Below are positions 62,216-64,000 of a DNA stretch of 64,000 nucleotides, piece after piece. The notes below the pieces were generated by a model, which worked only from the letters and a program-made list of their open reading frames with translations, was not told the DNA's origin and searched no databases. This DNA is from Streptomyces sp. F001 (GTDB lineage Bacteria; Actinomycetota; Actinomycetes; Streptomycetales; Streptomycetaceae), in contig NZ_QZWF01000023.1 of the NCBI RefSeq assembly GCF_004187715.1, positions 23,341 to 87,340 on the forward strand. Reading direction: 5' to 3'. Both the position numbers and the translations under genes were made by a program. Numbering within the stretch: the stretch's first letter is position 1; each line of letters begins with the position of its first letter.

Positions 62216-62992
62216 ATGAACACGATGACGTTGTGGCACATCACCGGCTGGGAATTCGCCGCGCTCGCCTTCGCGGCGCTCCTCGTCGGCTTCTCCAAGA
62301 CCGCCGTGAGCGGGGCCAACACGGTCAGCCTCGCCGTCTTCGCGGCGGTCCTGCCCGCCCGCGCCTCCACCGGAGTACTCCTGCCGGTCCTCATCGCCGG
62401 GGACGTGCTCGCGGTGCTCACCTACCGGCGACACGCCCACTGGCCCACGCTGTGGCGGCTGTTCCCGGCGGTCGCGGCCGGCGTGGTCGTCGGCACGCTG
62501 TTCCTGGTGTGGGCCGACGACGAGATCGTACGGACCTCGATCGGTGCGATCCTGCTGATGATGGCGGGCGTGACGGTGTGGCGCCGGCGTACGGCCCGGG
62601 CGGTGCAGGAGGAACCGGGGTCGGTGACCAGCCGGGCGGGCCGGATCAAGGCCCGTTCGTACGGGGTCCTCGGCGGCTTCACCACCATGGTCGCCAACGC
62701 GGGCGGCCCGGTGATGTCGATGTACCTGCTGTCGGCGGGCTTCCGGAAACTGGGCTTCCTGGGGACGTCGGCGTTCTTCTTCCTGATCGTCAACGTGTCC
62801 AAGGTGCCCTTCAGCGCGGGCCTCGGCCTGATCGACGGCCGCTCGCTGCTGCTGGACGCCGCGCTCGTGGTGTTCGTCGTGCCCGGGGCATTCATCGGCA
62901 AATGGGCCGTGAACCGCATCAACCAGCGGCTGTTCGAGCAGCTGGTGATCGCGGCAACGGTGGTCGGTGGCGTGCAGCTGCTACTGCGTTAG
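62216..62992 (+). CDS. TauE/SafE-family sulfite exporter-like membrane protein
   Basis: A 258-residue integral membrane protein with about 7-8 hydrophobic helices: FAALAFAALLVGFSKTAVSG, VLPVLIAGDVLAVLTYRRHA, GFTTMVANAGGPVMSMYLL, IVNVSKVPFS. This is the two-repeat TauE/DUF81 pattern for export of sulfite or organosulfonates. The 3' end overlaps the convergent HAD gene by 12 bases. Confidence 0.9.
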   Translation: MNTMTLWHITGWEFAALAFAALLVGFSKTAVSGANTVSLAVFAAVLPARASTGVLLPVLIAGDVLAVLTYRRHAHWPTLWRLFPAVAAGVVVGTLFLVWADDEIVRTSIGAILLMMAGVTVWRRRTARAVQEEPGSVTSRAGRIKARSYGVLGGFTTMVANAGGPVMSMYLLSAGFRKLGFLGTSAFFFLIVNVSKVPFSAGLGLIDGRSLLLDAALVVFVVPGAFIGKWAVNRINQRLFEQLVIAATVVGGVQLLLR

Positions 62993-63775
62993 ACCCAGCA
63001 GCGCGGGCAGATCCGCGAAGGAGTCGAGCACATGGTCGGGCCTGCCACTCGCGGCCTCATGGGTCTCCGGCAGGTACTTGCCCGTCCGCACCAGCACCCC
63101 GGTGATCCCGGCCTGCTGAGCCGCGAGGACGTCGGACTGGATGTCGTCCCCCACCATCACCGCCTCGTCCGCCCCGGCCCCGAGGTGCGCCAGAGCCGCC
63201 TCGAAGAAGGCGCGCGACGGTTTGCCGGTCACCTCGGCCTCGGTACGGGCCGCCGCCTCCAGCCCCGTGAGAAACGCCCCGGAATCCAGTTGCAGCCCCT
63301 CGTCCGTACGCCAGTACAGGTTGCGGTGCATGGCCACCAGCCGTGCCCCGCGCTGCAGATGCCCGAAGGCCCGGTTCAGTGTCTCGTACCCGAACTCGGG
63401 CCCGGCGCCGCCGACGATGACGACGTCCGGGACGGTGTCGGGGTCGGCGAAGTCGACGACGGTCACCCCGGTGAGGTCCTCCTCGATGTCACCGTGATTC
63501 AGCAGCGCGCAGCGGGCGCCGGGCAGGCGTTCCGCGAGGTGCGCGGCGGTCACGGCAGGGGCGGTGAGGATGTCCTCGGCGGCCACCGGGAACCCCGCGT
63601 CCGCCAGTGTCCCGGCGATCGAGGCGCGGGTACGGGACGTCGTGTTGGTCACCAGGGCGACGGCGAGCCCGGCGTCCCGGATCTCCCGGAGCGCCTCGAC
63701 CGCACCCGGCAGCGGCTGCCAGGAGACGGTGAGGACGCCGTCGATGTCGATGAGGACGGCACGCACTGAGTCCAT
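62981..63775 (-). CDS. HAD-IIA family phosphatase (NagD/LHPP-like)
   Basis: A 264-residue HAD-IIA hydrolase: VLIDIDGVLTVSW (nucleophile Asp), VTNTTSRTRASIA, GKPSRAFFEAAL (Lys) and MVGDDIQSDVLAAQQAG. It resembles NagD and the LHPP phosphatase. ATG at 63775 begins right before the motif; upstream in-frame codons lack features. Confidence 0.92.
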   Translation of the reverse strand: MDSVRAVLIDIDGVLTVSWQPLPGAVEALREIRDAGLAVALVTNTTSRTRASIAGTLADAGFPVAAEDILTAPAVTAAHLAERLPGARCALLNHGDIEEDLTGVTVVDFADPDTVPDVVIVGGAGPEFGYETLNRAFGHLQRGARLVAMHRNLYWRTDEGLQLDSGAFLTGLEAAARTEAEVTGKPSRAFFEAALAHLGAGADEAVMVGDDIQSDVLAAQQAGITGVLVRTGKYLPETHEAASGRPDHVLDSFADLPALLGLTQ

Positions 63776-63844
63776 GTCCGGACGATAGCCACTCGGGAAG
63801 GCCCTGCGCGTGGCGGGCGGCGACCTCCCCCGTACGCTCGACGC

Positions 63845-64000
63845 ATGTCCCGTCACGTTCTGGTCCTCGGCGGCACCACCGAGGCCCGCGAACTGGCCGC
63901 CGAGCTGGCGGCACGCCCGGGCGTGCGGGTCACGACGTCACTCGCGGGGCGGGTGACCCGGCCGGGCGCGGTCGCGGGCGAGGTCCGGGTCGGGGGATTC
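63845..64000 (+). CDS. cobK: Cobalt-precorrin-6A/precorrin-6x reductase, start only
   Basis: The first 52 residues, MSRHVLVLGGTTEARELAAE then LAARPGVRVTTSLAGRVTRP and GEVRVGGF, match CobK/CbiJ, which reduces precorrin-6 in cobalamin synthesis. The gene runs off the window. No cobalamin riboswitch is visible in the 70 bases upstream. It may supply B12 needs such as those of the icmF mutase. Confidence 0.9.
   Translation, partial: MSRHVLVLGGTTEARELAAELAARPGVRVTTSLAGRVTRPGAVAGEVRVGGF

Overview
The window is very GC-rich, densely coded DNA from an actinomycete, almost certainly Streptomyces. The signs are a WhiB-type regulator, a DUF574/SAV_2177 methyltransferase, an F420/LLM-type oxidoreductase, a cysteine-free L32 paralogue, a rifampicin monooxygenase with its 19-bp upstream element, many GTG starts, and frequent ATGA/GTGA stop-start overlaps. 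No rRNA, tRNA, CRISPR array, prophage or transposase was recognised.

Region 1 (1-30.9 kb) is a large catabolic island for a carboxylic acid handled as CoA thioesters. It opens with an acyl-CoA dehydrogenase (cut by the window edge), a flavin/Fe-S dienoyl-reductase-like enzyme and a GMC oxidoreductase. A leftward operon follows: fused B12 acyl-CoA mutase (icmF), 3-hydroxyacyl-CoA dehydrogenase, acyl-CoA ligase and alpha/beta hydrolase. Divergent from icmF is a zinc alcohol dehydrogenase, then a tightly coupled rightward operon (12.4-21.7 kb): crotonase, DUF35 protein, thiolase-like protein, acyl-CoA dehydrogenase, APH-type kinase, ACAD11-like dehydrogenase, two SDRs, a PaaG-like isomerase and a true thiolase. 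A TetR regulator and an orphan branched-chain-type binding lipoprotein follow. Four related 13-bp near-palindromes (pattern TGANNTNANNTCA) lie in the promoter regions of icmF/adh, the main operon, the tetR gene and the lipoprotein gene, which suggests one regulon. Downstream are SnoaL-like and EthD-like small proteins, a second CoA ligase, a metallo-beta-lactamase-fold enzyme and a second leftward acyl-CoA dehydrogenase-kinase-SDR operon facing its own TetR gene. Twice, an APH-type kinase sits beside an acyl-CoA dehydrogenase with an ACAD10/11-like C-terminus. This resembles the phosphorylate-then-eliminate chemistry of gamma-hydroxyacyl-CoA (levulinate-type) catabolism.

Region 2 (31.6-36.9 kb) is a zone of decay and small accessory genes: an IclR remnant, a TetR remnant, an LLM oxidoreductase that seems shortened near its N-terminus, a GH43-type protein, a PP2C phosphatase and a START-domain protein.

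Region 3 (37-48.5 kb) holds stress and metal functions: a double-VOC protein, katG with its Fur-type regulator, a di-Mop molybdate-binding protein, rifampicin monooxygenase with a RAE-like element, a Met/His-rich membrane protein beside an ECF sigma factor, a CooC-like ATPase, an LCM-type methyltransferase, and a zinc-starvation pair (COG0523 GTPase and zinc-free L32).

Region 4 (48.5-64 kb) is mixed housekeeping and accessory: HxlR/azoreductase, a NUDIX-like protein, a split FluG-like pair (amidohydrolase plus glutamine-synthetase homologue), a DUF574 methyltransferase, two HAD phosphatases, an N-truncated DyP peroxidase, a Ser/Thr kinase, an M20 peptidase, a DNA-glycosylase-like gene disrupted by a short repeat, DUF3140, a WhiB-Dps pair, a lipase, a thiolase, a TauE exporter and the start of cobK.
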